Below the pieces are notes generated by a model. That model was not told the DNA's origin. It saw only the letters and a list, made by a program, of their open reading frames with translations, and did not search any database. A stretch of 64,000 nt of DNA from CADEDV01 sp964596345 (GTDB lineage: Bacteria > Bacteroidota > Bacteroidia > Chitinophagales > Chitinophagaceae), in the NCBI GenBank assembly GCA_964596345.1, contig CAZQSZ010000002.1:620001-684000 (forward strand). The letters run 5' to 3'. Shown one piece after another: positions 17,925-27,782 of the stretch; position 1 is the stretch's first letter; every line of letters starts with the position of its first letter. The translations under genes and the position numbers were made by a program.

Positions 17925-19009
17925 AGTGTCTTTACCAGGGAATAGTAAGGGGCGAACATATGATGAATAAAAGGCTTTGTTTTATCATCCGGGAATACCT
18001 GGAAATAGCCGGCATCCGGCATTAATATCACCGGGCTGCCGGCCCGCATAAAATTATTACCATGTACATAAACCGGCTCTTTTAGTTGAGGCAGTGCCTT
18101 CCGGATCGCTTTTTTATATAGCACAGTTCCAAGATATTTTTCAAATTTCCGTTGTGCCTTCCGGGGTTTGCGTTCCAGTTTGTCATACACAATTCCTCCG
18201 GCTATACGAATGGCGAATTTTTGTTTCTTCAGAATAGCTTTGGCATTGGTCAGCGGGCTGGTTGGGTTGAAGTCATAAACGGTTTGTACAGAAAAGGGAG
18301 TCTCCGGCACCCAGTCAGCCGTATTCACCACCGTATGTGCCCAGCCTCCCCGGGTAATAAAATCAAAATCATAGGCATAATACATATTACCAACTTTTGG
18401 TGCAGCACTGCAATAAGTTTTGTACCGGATATCTTTAGGCAGATTTCCTTTCTGTGTTTCATAAAAAAGATAAGAACGAAGCAGGAAAGCTAAAGCACCA
18501 CCCTGGCTATGTCCCATAACGAGAAATTCTTTTACCTGTTTGGTTGTATAATATTCATTGATCTTTTTAACGATCTCCGGGGCCAGGTGCCCGATACTGA
18601 TGGTCCAGCCCGTATGCACTGCTGCTTTTTCACTGACCGCAAACTGGTAAGTAAAAATGGTACTATCGTTTAGTTGCAGGCTGCCGGTGGCGGGTATCAT
18701 AGCCGCATAAAAATTGGCCAGCCAGCTGGTTGTTTTATTCACGGTTCCCCGCAGGTCAATAACCGCCACATTATCATTTCGGAGGTATAAGGTCCAGCGG
18801 TTGAGTAATCCAACTTCAGCAGACCGATATTCCAGGTGATAAGGGTCTTTCAACGACTTGCGTTCAACAGAATCCGGGATACCGGAACTATTGAACGTAA
18901 GGGACAATAACTGGGTGTACTCTTTTGGATCAAAACCGGGTTGAAGAATAGTCTGAGATCGGGCTGAACAAAAGATCAGTAATAACAGGAGCGTTGGTAT
19001 TTGTTTCAT
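17909..19009 (-). CDS. Lipase class 3 family protein, exported
   Basis: 366-residue alpha/beta hydrolase with a signal peptide (MKQIPTLLLLLIFCSARSQ). The nucleophile elbow is GHSQGGALAFLLRSYL; upstream NVAVIDLRGTVNKTTSWLANF is the typical class 3 lipase strand and oxyanion region, and AAPKVGNMYYAYDFD follows. A conserved histidine near the C-terminus (DKTKPFIHHMFAPYYS) could complete the triad. Expected to hydrolyse glycerides or other esters outside the cytoplasm. Confidence 0.87.
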   Translation of the reverse strand: MKQIPTLLLLLIFCSARSQTILQPGFDPKEYTQLLSLTFNSSGIPDSVERKSLKDPYHLEYRSAEVGLLNRWTLYLRNDNVAVIDLRGTVNKTTSWLANFYAAMIPATGSLQLNDSTIFTYQFAVSEKAAVHTGWTISIGHLAPEIVKKINEYYTTKQVKEFLVMGHSQGGALAFLLRSYLFYETQKGNLPKDIRYKTYCSAAPKVGNMYYAYDFDFITRGGWAHTVVNTADWVPETPFSVQTVYDFNPTSPLTNAKAILKKQKFAIRIAGGIVYDKLERKPRKAQRKFEKYLGTVLYKKAIRKALPQLKEPVYVHGNNFMRAGSPVILMPDAGYFQVFPDDKTKPFIHHMFAPYYSLVKTLYLTR

Positions 19010-19123
19010 AAAGGAGTAAATGGCAGATGCAATTTACTGTACCAGGTTTCAAAAACCACATTATCAGGGTATTTTAAATGAATGTGAAATTGGTATTTTG
19101 TAATTTTAAGAATATCTGCTTAT

Positions 19124-22100
19124 TTGAGAACTACATCTGCCATAAAGAAAATTCCCCTGCTGCTCATTCTGTTGCTGTGTGTAATGGATAGCCAGGCACA
19201 GCTTTATTATAAAGCAAAAAATTTAACAGCGGACCATGGTCTGTCTGATAACAGGGTTACCTGTTTTTATAAGGACCGGAATGGATTTATGTGGATCGGT
19301 ACCCGCAACGGATTGAACCGGTATGACGGGCACTCCTTCAAAATATTCCGCCCCGCTGCCGGAAATTCTATCTCGAATGAAGTGATCAATGATATTGCAG
19401 AAGATAAAGCGGGCCGGCTTTGGGTGGCAACGATGGAAGGACTTAATTGCTATGACCCGGGAACCCGGCAATGGAGTGTAATAATACCTGATCCGGATGA
19501 GAGTGCCAAAGGGCTGCCCAATTTTATTGTATGGGATATATGGTTTGATAAAAAAGGACTTCTCTGGATTGCGTCAGATGTGTTTGCATTCAGCAGTTAT
19601 GATATCAAAAAAAAAATATTTACTTACTATGATTGGCCGGCTTTTGCCAAAAGCCAGATCAATTCCCTGGTTTCCGGGAAATATAATTCCATTCAAAAAT
19701 TTGTTGCGAAGAATGATCATGAATTCTGGCTGGGCACTACAAAAGGATTAGTAAGACTTGATATAAGAACAAAGGAATTCAGCTTTACCGGGGGAGGCTA
19801 TTATTCAGATGTAACAGACCTCGCATATGATGCAGCCAGTAAAAAAGTATTTCTTACGGCTGAACAGGGAGAAATTTTCGTGTTTGATGAACAGGCGGGC
19901 AATTACCGGCAGGAGACTGCTGTACCGGAGCCATACCCATCCACTCATTTTTCTTTGCCGGGTGACAATGAACTATGGATTGCTTCTGTGAAAGGATTGA
20001 TAAAGATCAGCGATGACAGGAAGAAGATAAACCTGATGGTTAATATTCCCCAGCTATCCGGTTCGCTGTTGCCGGGGGGTGTCAGGTCTGTTTTCGTGGA
20101 TAATGACCGCATCCGGTGGGTGGGTACTGTCAATGGGGTTTCGATTTATGACCCCGCGGGAAGATCTGCGTCGTTTCTCCCGTTATTAGGTATATCAGAT
20201 AAAGATGCCTGGAACAGGATGGGAGGGGTCTTTTTTGATGAGGTGAGCAAGAGTTATTTTGTTTGTGCTATTAATCCGGCTGCTGTATTTATTATTAACA
20301 GTACAACAGGTGTCATTAAAAAAATCACGACCGATGCACGGGGAGCAGCCCTATCTCCCTGTCTTAATATCAAGCAGGATCTCCGGAAAGACTTATGGTT
20401 GCTTACCGAAGAAAATGTTTACCGCTATGACCGGTTGACCGGCCAGTTTGTTGTATTCCTTACTCCCCGTGGCTCCAAATTGCCAACTTTTCGGGACATG
20501 GTACAGGACGCTGAAGGTAATTACTGGTTTGCTACATTTAATAGCGGGATTTTTTATTACAAGTCAAAAGAGAAAGCCTTTTTCCAGTTGGAAGACAGTA
20601 ACCGGAAATACCTGGTTTCCGTATCAGCGCTTGCTTCAGATACCGTGCATAAGAAAGTATTTATTGGTACGTTTGGCATGAATCTCTACATATACGACCT
20701 GCCAACCCGTAAACTATCTGCATTTTACGATACAAAAACTACCAGGAAGTATGCTCACCTTAACCTGGTTAATGATATAACTGAAGATGCAGCTGGTGTA
20801 ACCTGGGTCGCCACTCATTCCGGAGGCGTTTTCAGGTATGAGCATGGAATGTCTTATGAAAAAACATTTACTCATTTTGACATGCGGACAGGATTAAAGA
20901 ATAATAATATTATTTCCTTGTGTAGCGATGGGGATACAACCATGTGGCTTTTATCAGGTAGCGGCCTGAGTGCCATCAGTACTACCGGTAATTTTTTATA
21001 TTCACCCGGCAGGGAACAATTATTTAATTTCTCCTCTTATTCCTCTGATCTCCGGTTGCATCACCCCGTTTTTTATAATAAAGAAAAAAGGGAGTTACTG
21101 ACAGGTGTGGGAGGCGGATTGCTTTTGTATATGCCGGTTGCTGCGGATACATTACTTCGTTTTCCTGTTGTGGTAACAGGGATGAAAACGGATGCGGGTG
21201 AGCTGGATATTACTACTTCAGGCTATCGTATCCCGTTTCGCAATAAATCCTTTTCATTTGAATTTGCAGGTCTTTATTATGGAACCGCAGCAGGTATTTC
21301 ATACCAATACAGGCTTGAAGGTTATGATAGGGAGTGGATGGATACAAAAGGACAGTATTCGGTAACCTATCAGAACCTGCCCGCCGGTAATTATCTTTTT
21401 CGTGTACGGGCTACAGACAACAAAGGATTTGTCAAGGGAGAGGCAAGCGGTTTTGCTTTTACCATTAAAACTCCTTTCTGGCAATCCTGGTGGTTTATAG
21501 TACTGTCTGTGTTGCTATCTGCTGCGACAATTTACCGGATCATTTATTCATTACGCCAGAAACTAAAAGCAGAAAAGCTGTTGAATTCATTTGCTACGTC
21601 TTTATACGGGCAAAATACCATTGATGATATCTTCTGGGATACAGCCCGTAATTGTATTGAAAAGCTTGATTTCACTGACTGTGTGATATACCAGAAAGAT
21701 GAGACCCGGGGTGTACTTGTTCAACGGGCCGCTTTCGGTCCTAAGAATCCCAACAGGCGGGAAATCATCAACCAGATAGAGATTGCAGTGGGGAAAGGGA
21801 TCGTTGGAACGGTGGCAAAGACGGGTAAAGCTGAGATCATCAGAAATACTTCCCGTGATTCCCGGTATATTGTGGATGATCAGCAACGTTTATCCGAAAT
21901 AAGTATCCCGGTAATGGTAGACGGAAAAGTTTTTGCCATTATTGATTCAGAGCATCCTGAAAAAAATTTTTTCACCCGTTATCATTTACGGTTGCTGCAA
22001 AAAATAGCTGCTGTCTGCTCGGAGCGGATTTCGAAATACCTCAGTGAGGACAGGCTTCGAACTAAGATTGCCCGTGATCTGCATGATGAAATGGGATCAA

Positions 22101-22651
22101 CGCTGACCAGTATCAATATTACAAGTAAAGTAGCCATGCAGGAAGGAATGGAAGAAGAGAAGGTGAAGTATTACCTGCAGAAGATCAAAGACAATTCGGG
22201 GAAGATGATGGAAAGTATGAGTGATATTGTGTGGGCAATCAACCCTTCTAATGACAGCTTTGAAAAACTGGTTATCAAAATGAAAGAGTTTGCGGCTGAA
22301 ATACTGGAGCCTGCCCGCATCAATTATTATTTCCGGGAAGAGGGTGCCCTGGATAAGGCACAACTGAACCTGGAGCAACGAAAGGATTTTTACATGATCT
22401 TTAAAGAAGCGGTGAATAACGCTGTAAAATACAGCCGTGCCACTGAAGTAAATATTGATTTACTCAAAAGGGATAACCGGCTCAGGATGATCATCACAGA
22501 TAATGGTGACGGGTTTGATCTGACAACATCTTTCTCTGGCAATGGGTTAAGGAATATGCAGGCAAGGGCCGAAGAGATGGGGGCAGAGGTAAAAATTGAC
22601 TCGATCCGGGGAGTCGGGACCACCGTAGCGCTGGAAATAATCATCACATGA
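19124..22651 (+). CDS. Hybrid-type sensor kinase: reg_prop propeller, Y_Y_Y, GAF, NarL-family histidine kinase
   Basis: 1175-residue sensor. A signal peptide is followed by about 650 residues of reg_prop propeller repeats (FMWIGTRNGLNRYDG, LWVATMEGLNCYD, EFWLGTTKGLVRLD), a Y_Y_Y domain near 700-782 (YQYRLEGYDREWMD), one membrane helix (about 786-806), a GAF domain (about 825-970), and a HisKA_3-type kinase with phospho-acceptor His987 in ARDLHDEMGST and an HATPase (DNGDGFD, GNGLRN). The ligand is presumably periplasmic. The start is TTG; no ATG fits. The partner NarL regulator begins 53 bases downstream. GAF between the membrane and the kinase is unusual for reg_prop sensors and adds a cytoplasmic input. 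Confidence 0.93.
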   Translation: MRTTSAIKKIPLLLILLLCVMDSQAQLYYKAKNLTADHGLSDNRVTCFYKDRNGFMWIGTRNGLNRYDGHSFKIFRPAAGNSISNEVINDIAEDKAGRLWVATMEGLNCYDPGTRQWSVIIPDPDESAKGLPNFIVWDIWFDKKGLLWIASDVFAFSSYDIKKKIFTYYDWPAFAKSQINSLVSGKYNSIQKFVAKNDHEFWLGTTKGLVRLDIRTKEFSFTGGGYYSDVTDLAYDAASKKVFLTAEQGEIFVFDEQAGNYRQETAVPEPYPSTHFSLPGDNELWIASVKGLIKISDDRKKINLMVNIPQLSGSLLPGGVRSVFVDNDRIRWVGTVNGVSIYDPAGRSASFLPLLGISDKDAWNRMGGVFFDEVSKSYFVCAINPAAVFIINSTTGVIKKITTDARGAALSPCLNIKQDLRKDLWLLTEENVYRYDRLTGQFVVFLTPRGSKLPTFRDMVQDAEGNYWFATFNSGIFYYKSKEKAFFQLEDSNRKYLVSVSALASDTVHKKVFIGTFGMNLYIYDLPTRKLSAFYDTKTTRKYAHLNLVNDITEDAAGVTWVATHSGGVFRYEHGMSYEKTFTHFDMRTGLKNNNIISLCSDGDTTMWLLSGSGLSAISTTGNFLYSPGREQLFNFSSYSSDLRLHHPVFYNKEKRELLTGVGGGLLLYMPVAADTLLRFPVVVTGMKTDAGELDITTSGYRIPFRNKSFSFEFAGLYYGTAAGISYQYRLEGYDREWMDTKGQYSVTYQNLPAGNYLFRVRATDNKGFVKGEASGFAFTIKTPFWQSWWFIVLSVLLSAATIYRIIYSLRQKLKAEKLLNSFATSLYGQNTIDDIFWDTARNCIEKLDFTDCVIYQKDETRGVLVQRAAFGPKNPNRREIINQIEIAVGKGIVGTVAKTGKAEIIRNTSRDSRYIVDDQQRLSEISIPVMVDGKVFAIIDSEHPEKNFFTRYHLRLLQKIAAVCSERISKYLSEDRLRTKIARDLHDEMGSTLTSINITSKVAMQEGMEEEKVKYYLQKIKDNSGKMMESMSDIVWAINPSNDSFEKLVIKMKEFAAEILEPARINYYFREEGALDKAQLNLEQRKDFYMIFKEAVNNAVKYSRATEVNIDLLKRDNRLRMIITDNGDGFDLTTSFSGNGLRNMQARAEEMGAEVKIDSIRGVGTTVALEIIIT

Positions 22652-22704
22652 TTGTGGTATAGCCTGCAAGCCAAAACAAAAGTAAGTTGCATCTGAGAAT
22701 CGAT

Positions 22705-23340
22705 ATGCCCGTAAATATTATCATATACGAAGACAATATCAACCTGCGGGAAAGCCTGGCAAGCCTGCTGGAACTGACCGGGGAGTATACCATTATTGGA
22801 AGTTTCCCCGACTGCCTGAAAGTTACAGAACAGGTAAGTGCTATGCAGCCGGGTGTTGTATTGATGGATATTGATATGCCGGGTATCAATGGTATTGATG
22901 CAGTTAAGAAAATCAGGGAATTTGATAAGCAGGTACAGATCATTATGCTTACTGTTTTTGATGATAACACCCATGTTTTTGACGCTATGTATGCAGGGGC
23001 GAATGGGTACCTGCTCAAAAAATATGTATCTGATAAACTCATTCATGCTATCCGGGAGGTGCTGGATGGTGGCGCACCCATGAGTCCCAGTATTGCCCGT
23101 ATGATCATTTCAAATATGCAGCAGCCTGTTCAGGTTGTTAGTAATGACTACCAGCTGACCAACCGGGAAAAGGAAATTCTTCAGCTGCTTTCCAAGGGGA
23201 ATAGTTTCAAAATGATTGCTGCTGATCTTTGCATCAGCCTTGATACGGTGCGTACACATATCAAACGTATCTACGATAAACTCCATGTCCGTTCACAGAT
23301 TGAAGCGGTAAGCAAGGCGATTAACGAAAAGATCGTTTGA
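22705..23340 (+). CDS. NarL/FixJ-family response regulator (module 1)
   Basis: 211-residue regulator from ATG 22705 (MPVNIIIYEDN). The receiver domain has the acidic pair in YEDN, the phospho-acceptor aspartate in VVLMDIDMPGING, and the conserved K in GYLLKKYV. A LuxR-type helix-turn-helix follows (LTNREKEILQLLSKGNSFKMIAADL...DTVRTHIKRIYDKL). Cognate to the kinase just upstream. The adjoining fibre gene at 23451 is a likely target. It is similar along its length to the regulator at 42231. Confidence 0.95.
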   Translation: MPVNIIIYEDNINLRESLASLLELTGEYTIIGSFPDCLKVTEQVSAMQPGVVLMDIDMPGINGIDAVKKIREFDKQVQIIMLTVFDDNTHVFDAMYAGANGYLLKKYVSDKLIHAIREVLDGGAPMSPSIARMIISNMQQPVQVVSNDYQLTNREKEILQLLSKGNSFKMIAADLCISLDTVRTHIKRIYDKLHVRSQIEAVSKAINEKIV

Positions 23341-23387
23341 TCTTCCATGCCCCTCTCCGGGCTGTATACCTCAATCAGGTGACGCAT

Positions 23388-23428
23388 CATTACGGTATTG
23401 CCCCGCATCTTTTATCTCTTCAACTTTA
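23388..23428 (+). promoter_or_regulatory. Promoter of the module 1 fibre gene
   Basis: CATTACGGTATTG (23388-23400), a 20-bp spacer and CAACTTTA (23421-23428), then 22 bases to ATG 23451. The geometry matches the promoters at 42909 and 44064, and the upstream sequence shares their ATTnCGnTATTG core. The match beyond the core is weak. Confidence 0.45.
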
Positions 23429-23450
23429 TAGCGAAAACAAAACTGCTTTT

Positions 23451-24569
23451 ATGAATACAAAATCTTTGTTCTTCTTATTCATATTTCCAATGGTGGGAGT
23501 CTTTACTGCAACGGGGCAAAACGTAGGCATCGGCACCCCGTCCCCGGAATCAAAACTGCATGTGGTGGATACGGTCAATACAGCCGATGGCAGCAGTGGA
23601 TCCTTTATTAATATACATAATGCAACACTAACGGCACCGAATGGAACACTAAGTGGTATCCGTTTCCGTCTTGATGGAGTTAATGCAGGGGTCAATGCCC
23701 GCTACAAGGGTGGTATATTGTTTGAAAAAACAGGAGGCTTTGGGGTTGGAAAGCTGCACTTTCTTACGAATGCTCTTGGAGATAATAGCAGTATTAGCAC
23801 TGCCAATGCCCGGATGACTATTGCTTCAGACGGACTTGTGGGGATCGGAAACAGCAGTCCTTCTCTTTCACAACTGGAAATAAATGGGGCTTCTAATCGG
23901 TCCTTGCTGACAATTCGCAATGCGGATGATCAGCCGGGTATAAGCCAGTCAGTTCCTTCGAATTTATCTCCCACCCTGAGTTTTAATTTATATTATGCGA
24001 ATGCATATCGCTTTTTAGGCACCGGCTACGGAGCTAATATTCAATATAACCCCGTCACTGGTGTACTTTCTTTCAGCAGTTCATCAACGAAAGGGAATCC
24101 CGGGGATGCAAGTTTTTTTAATTCAGCTTCGCTCATGCTGGACAGCAGTGGAAATGTGGGTGTAGGCACTTCTGCTCCTAAAGCTAAAATGCATGTAACC
24201 ACGGGAATGGTGATTGGCACCAGCACTACAACACCTGCTACCGGGTATATATTATCTGTAAACGGGAAAATTATTTCGGAGGAAGTAAGGGTGCAGATGG
24301 ATGCCAGCTGGCCCGATTATGTATTTGACAGGAAATACAAATTGAAATCATTGAGTGAAGTGGAAAGTTATATTACTGCTAATAAACACCTGCCGGGAAT
24401 ACCCTCTGCAAAACAAGTGGCAGATGAAGGACTTCATCTCGGAGACATGCAGAAAAGAATGATGGAGAAAGTGGAGGAGCTTACATTGTATGTTATTCAA
24501 TTGAACAAGGATAACCAGCAATTGAAGCGGGAAATAGAAAGGCTGCAAAAAATAATTGAAAAGAACTAA
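23451..24569 (+). CDS. GIGT-repeat fibre-like exported protein with S74-like C-terminal domain
   Basis: 372 residues from ATG 23451; the frame is open upstream but begins inside the regulator. A signal peptide (MNTKSLFFLFIFPMVGVFTATG) leads into tail-fibre-like repeats of the form NVGIGTxxPxxKLHV, seen at the mature N-terminus and again as GNVGVGTSAPKAKMHV. The C-terminal 100 residues (SWPDYVFDRKYKLKSLSEV, NKHLPGIPSA, LGDMQKRMMEKVEELTLYV) match the Bacteroidota domain that resembles the phage S74 chaperone, ending in a coiled coil (LKREIERLQKIIEKN). Probably an oligomeric surface fibre; the role is unknown. It lacks the NKGF-QLSGDN cassette of the other fibre proteins here. Confidence 0.8.
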   Translation: MNTKSLFFLFIFPMVGVFTATGQNVGIGTPSPESKLHVVDTVNTADGSSGSFINIHNATLTAPNGTLSGIRFRLDGVNAGVNARYKGGILFEKTGGFGVGKLHFLTNALGDNSSISTANARMTIASDGLVGIGNSSPSLSQLEINGASNRSLLTIRNADDQPGISQSVPSNLSPTLSFNLYYANAYRFLGTGYGANIQYNPVTGVLSFSSSSTKGNPGDASFFNSASLMLDSSGNVGVGTSAPKAKMHVTTGMVIGTSTTTPATGYILSVNGKIISEEVRVQMDASWPDYVFDRKYKLKSLSEVESYITANKHLPGIPSAKQVADEGLHLGDMQKRMMEKVEELTLYVIQLNKDNQQLKREIERLQKIIEKN

Positions 24570-24595
24570 CGCTGCTACCTACTAAAAAAAACAAG

Positions 24596-27433
24596 ATGAA
24601 AAGAATTTATATTTTGTTTCTTTTCCTGGCTGGATTGCAGGCTTTCGGGCAGGTAAGCATTCCGGCAGAAGTGGCGCAACGGCTGCAGGGCAATAAAAAA
24701 TTTTCGGATTATGCCCGGGAAATGATGCAGTATGTGAGAAGTAACCAATCCCGGTTCCCGGCAGGTTCAGATGATAGGATCTATTATGAAAAGCAGGAAA
24801 AATTTTTAGCCCGCCAACTCTGGTATCTTGAGGGACGCCAGGAGGCTAATGGAGATATAGCTGAGTATACCAAAAAAACATACACTGCATTTCAGCAATA
24901 TGAAGCAAGCAGGGCAGCTCAGCGTATTGAAGCTACGGCATATGGGAGCTGGAGCCTGGTGGGCCCTACTAATATTACCACAAGTACTGCAAATTTACAT
25001 ACAGGAATAGGCCGGGTGGATCGGATTGCATTCCATCCTACGGACCCCAATATAATTTTTGCGGGCACACCCGCCGGCGGCGTCTTTAAAAGTAATAATG
25101 GGGGTAATAGCTGGTTTAACCTGAATTCATTTATGCCCTCTCTCGGTGTTTCGGGCCTGGTAGTGAGCTGGGCGGATGCTAATGATATTTATGTATTGAC
25201 CGGTGATGGAGATAGTAATATGGGGGATAATGGATTTGTACAAGGCTTTGATTATATCCGGCCGTCTATTGGCATATTGAAATCAACTGATGGCGGAGTG
25301 ACCTGGCAACGTACCGGTGATTTGGGGCTGACTGGTTTCTATGTTGGTTATAAACTGGTGCAAAGTCCAACGAATGCTAATGTATTAATTGCTGCTACCA
25401 GCCAGGGTTTATTCAGAACTACCAATGGAGGCACTACCTGGACATTGGTATCACCTAACAGTAACAGGTATTTTGATATTGAATGGAAACCGGGCAGCAG
25501 CAGTACGGTGTATGCCTGTACAGCTGACATATTCTTTATATCAGATGATGGCGGAGCCAGTTTTGAAGACAGCAATGCCAATTTTGATTTTTCAATCGCC
25601 GCTGGGGACAGGACTGCCATTGCTGTTACTCCGGCAAATGCCAATTACGTATTTGTATTTACTAACAGTGGAGGAATTAATGTTGGTGTTTACAGAAGTA
25701 CGAATAGTGGTACAAGTTTTACCAGGCGAAACACATCAGCAATTGCCTCAGGTAGCCCTGCCTATATGCACAATCTTACTGTAGCTTCGGATAACGTGAA
25801 CATAGTTATTGCCGGCGGATTAGAAATATACCGGAGTACTGATGGGGCTTCGAATTTTTCACTCTCCAATCAACGCAGTGATGCCACCCAGCCGGATTAT
25901 GTGCATGATGATATACATGAACTGGCCTATAACCCGCTTGATCATTCACTCTATGTGGGTTCGGATGGCGGTGTTTATAAAAGTACCAATGATGGGGTAT
26001 CCTATGTAGCGAAATACACAGGTATGAGTAATACGCAGTATTATCATTTTGATATTTCAGATACGGATGATAGTTACATGTTTGGTGGGGCGCAGGATAA
26101 TGGGGGGCACTATCGTAACGGCGCTACCTCCACTTTTCAGCATACGATCAAGGGAGATGGCTACGATGTAAGGTTTTACAATGGATCGACCAGCCAGGTT
26201 TATTTATCTGTCAACCAGCGTTTATATCGCTCCAATGCATCACTTACAGGGTGGACAGAAATGACGGGCATGACCAATGATTGGTATAAAACTGTAGCCA
26301 TGTCTTATTTCAACACTGATGTCGTTTTTACCAGCAGCAACCCGGTCTATCGTACCACCACAGGCGGGACCACCAATTGGGCGAATATCGGGGCTAATGG
26401 ACGTTGGGCAATGATAACCTGTCCCAGTAACAGCAACAGGGTTTATGCGGCAGGTGGCGATAGTTGGAATGATGGCGGTTCTCAGAGCGGCAAGAAAATG
26501 TTCAGAAGCGATGACCAGGGTGACAACTGGACAGAGCTGCAGGAGAACACAGGCTTCCCGGAAACTATCACAAAAATTACAGGTATCGGAGTTGATCCCG
26601 GCAATTCATTGCGCATATGGGTAACCATGGGAGGATTTATGGATGGCCAAAAGGTATATTACAGTAATAATGGAGGCGATACATGGACCAATTTATCAGG
26701 AACTATCCCCAATATACCGGTCAATTGTATTGCTATTGATGTGAACCAGGATGCTTATATTGGCACAGATGCCGGTGTTTTTTTCAAATCAGCAACAATG
26801 ACCGACTGGCAACCTTTTTACAATTTTCTGCCAAGAGTGCCGGTAACCGAATTACATATACGGAACGGATTGATTTATGCTTCTACTTTTGGTCGCGGTA
26901 TCTGGAGATCGGATACACATGGCGATTGCCCGGCCTCTATCAATTTTGTTGGCAGTTTGCAGGGAGTAAAGTTTTACGAGGCAGTTGTTATAAATAGCGA
27001 TAACACACTGATTGGCGGGGCAGGTACGGAAATTTTTCTGAGAGCACAGAGTTATGTGTCATTGACAGAAGGTTTCCAGGCCAACGCAAGTACAGGAGAA
27101 AGCTTCAGGGCATGGATTGGTAATTGCGCCTCCGGAGGTATTCCGGGTATGCGAAACAGCGATATAGCCGACTGGCAGGCCGGGCATAATTCCCGGAGCA
27201 GGATAACAAAAAGAGAAGAGGGGGATGAAATTATTTATTCGCTCGATATGCCTTTTGATGGCAAAGCCAGCCTTTTTTTGGTGGATCAGGATGCCAAACC
27301 AAAAGAAGTGTTCCTGATGAACAAAATGCTGAAAAAGGGAACAACCAGGGTAAGTTTGTCAAAAGCAGAAGCATATACGACGGGAAGAATGTTGCTTTTT
27401 ATTGACGGGCAGTTGGAAGGGATTTCGGAATAA
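24596..27433 (+). CDS. Large exported BNR/sortilin-type beta-propeller protein (copy 1)
   Basis: 945-residue secreted protein. After the signal peptide and a helical region (FSDYAREMMQYVRSN) come many Asp-box-like repeats (VFKSNNGGNSWFNL, ILKSTDGGVTWQRTG, LFRTTNGGTTWTLVS, VYYSNNGGDTWTNL) that form propellers as in sialidase/VPS10-like proteins. No catalytic set for a sialidase is visible. Near 770-845 is a small beta domain ending W-I-G-N-C, like the coathanger-stack C-terminal domains of this phylum, followed by an extra 100 residues. It begins 26 bases after the fibre gene. Closely resembles the protein at 37479. Confidence 0.87.
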   Translation: MKRIYILFLFLAGLQAFGQVSIPAEVAQRLQGNKKFSDYAREMMQYVRSNQSRFPAGSDDRIYYEKQEKFLARQLWYLEGRQEANGDIAEYTKKTYTAFQQYEASRAAQRIEATAYGSWSLVGPTNITTSTANLHTGIGRVDRIAFHPTDPNIIFAGTPAGGVFKSNNGGNSWFNLNSFMPSLGVSGLVVSWADANDIYVLTGDGDSNMGDNGFVQGFDYIRPSIGILKSTDGGVTWQRTGDLGLTGFYVGYKLVQSPTNANVLIAATSQGLFRTTNGGTTWTLVSPNSNRYFDIEWKPGSSSTVYACTADIFFISDDGGASFEDSNANFDFSIAAGDRTAIAVTPANANYVFVFTNSGGINVGVYRSTNSGTSFTRRNTSAIASGSPAYMHNLTVASDNVNIVIAGGLEIYRSTDGASNFSLSNQRSDATQPDYVHDDIHELAYNPLDHSLYVGSDGGVYKSTNDGVSYVAKYTGMSNTQYYHFDISDTDDSYMFGGAQDNGGHYRNGATSTFQHTIKGDGYDVRFYNGSTSQVYLSVNQRLYRSNASLTGWTEMTGMTNDWYKTVAMSYFNTDVVFTSSNPVYRTTTGGTTNWANIGANGRWAMITCPSNSNRVYAAGGDSWNDGGSQSGKKMFRSDDQGDNWTELQENTGFPETITKITGIGVDPGNSLRIWVTMGGFMDGQKVYYSNNGGDTWTNLSGTIPNIPVNCIAIDVNQDAYIGTDAGVFFKSATMTDWQPFYNFLPRVPVTELHIRNGLIYASTFGRGIWRSDTHGDCPASINFVGSLQGVKFYEAVVINSDNTLIGGAGTEIFLRAQSYVSLTEGFQANASTGESFRAWIGNCASGGIPGMRNSDIADWQAGHNSRSRITKREEGDEIIYSLDMPFDGKASLFLVDQDAKPKEVFLMNKMLKKGTTRVSLSKAEAYTTGRMLLFIDGQLEGISE

Positions 27434-27782
27434 TTCAGGAAGTGGTTGTTTGCTCTTTCCTGAACAGTTGCAGGCCGGTAAAATAGTAATTATTCCGGCT
27501 GCAAGGTTTTCAGAAGGGGCCTGAAAGGCAGGCGATGCAGATCTGGAGAACAGAAGATGGCTGTCCGGGATCTCTAATATCACCCGAATGTGTGATAGCC
27601 GGATCCGTTAGGTTCACTAATTTTAATTGTTCGCAACAGGCCGGTTTTACCCGGATACATCCAATATTTTCCGAAAACAGCAGGGATAATTCGACCGATT
27701 AATAAACTTAGATTACCGCTTACTAAATGGGAAAGCCGGCAGTAAAGTATAATCGTAGTTTTAAACTATTAATAATTACAAC
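27434..27782. other. 349-bp gap upstream of the dockerin-like gene
   Basis: No convincing gene in either strand. A hairpin TTCAGGAA/TTCCTGAA lies at 27434-27464 just after the propeller stop but lacks a T tract, so it is a weak terminator at best. A box TAGTTTTA shortly before ATG 27783 resembles the -7 element. Coding frames here show no family pattern. Confidence 0.4.

Noticed and set aside
22390..23046. 218-residue minus-strand frame over the kinase-regulator junction
   Set aside because: Spans the end of a kinase and the start of a regulator that are both clearly coding on the plus strand.
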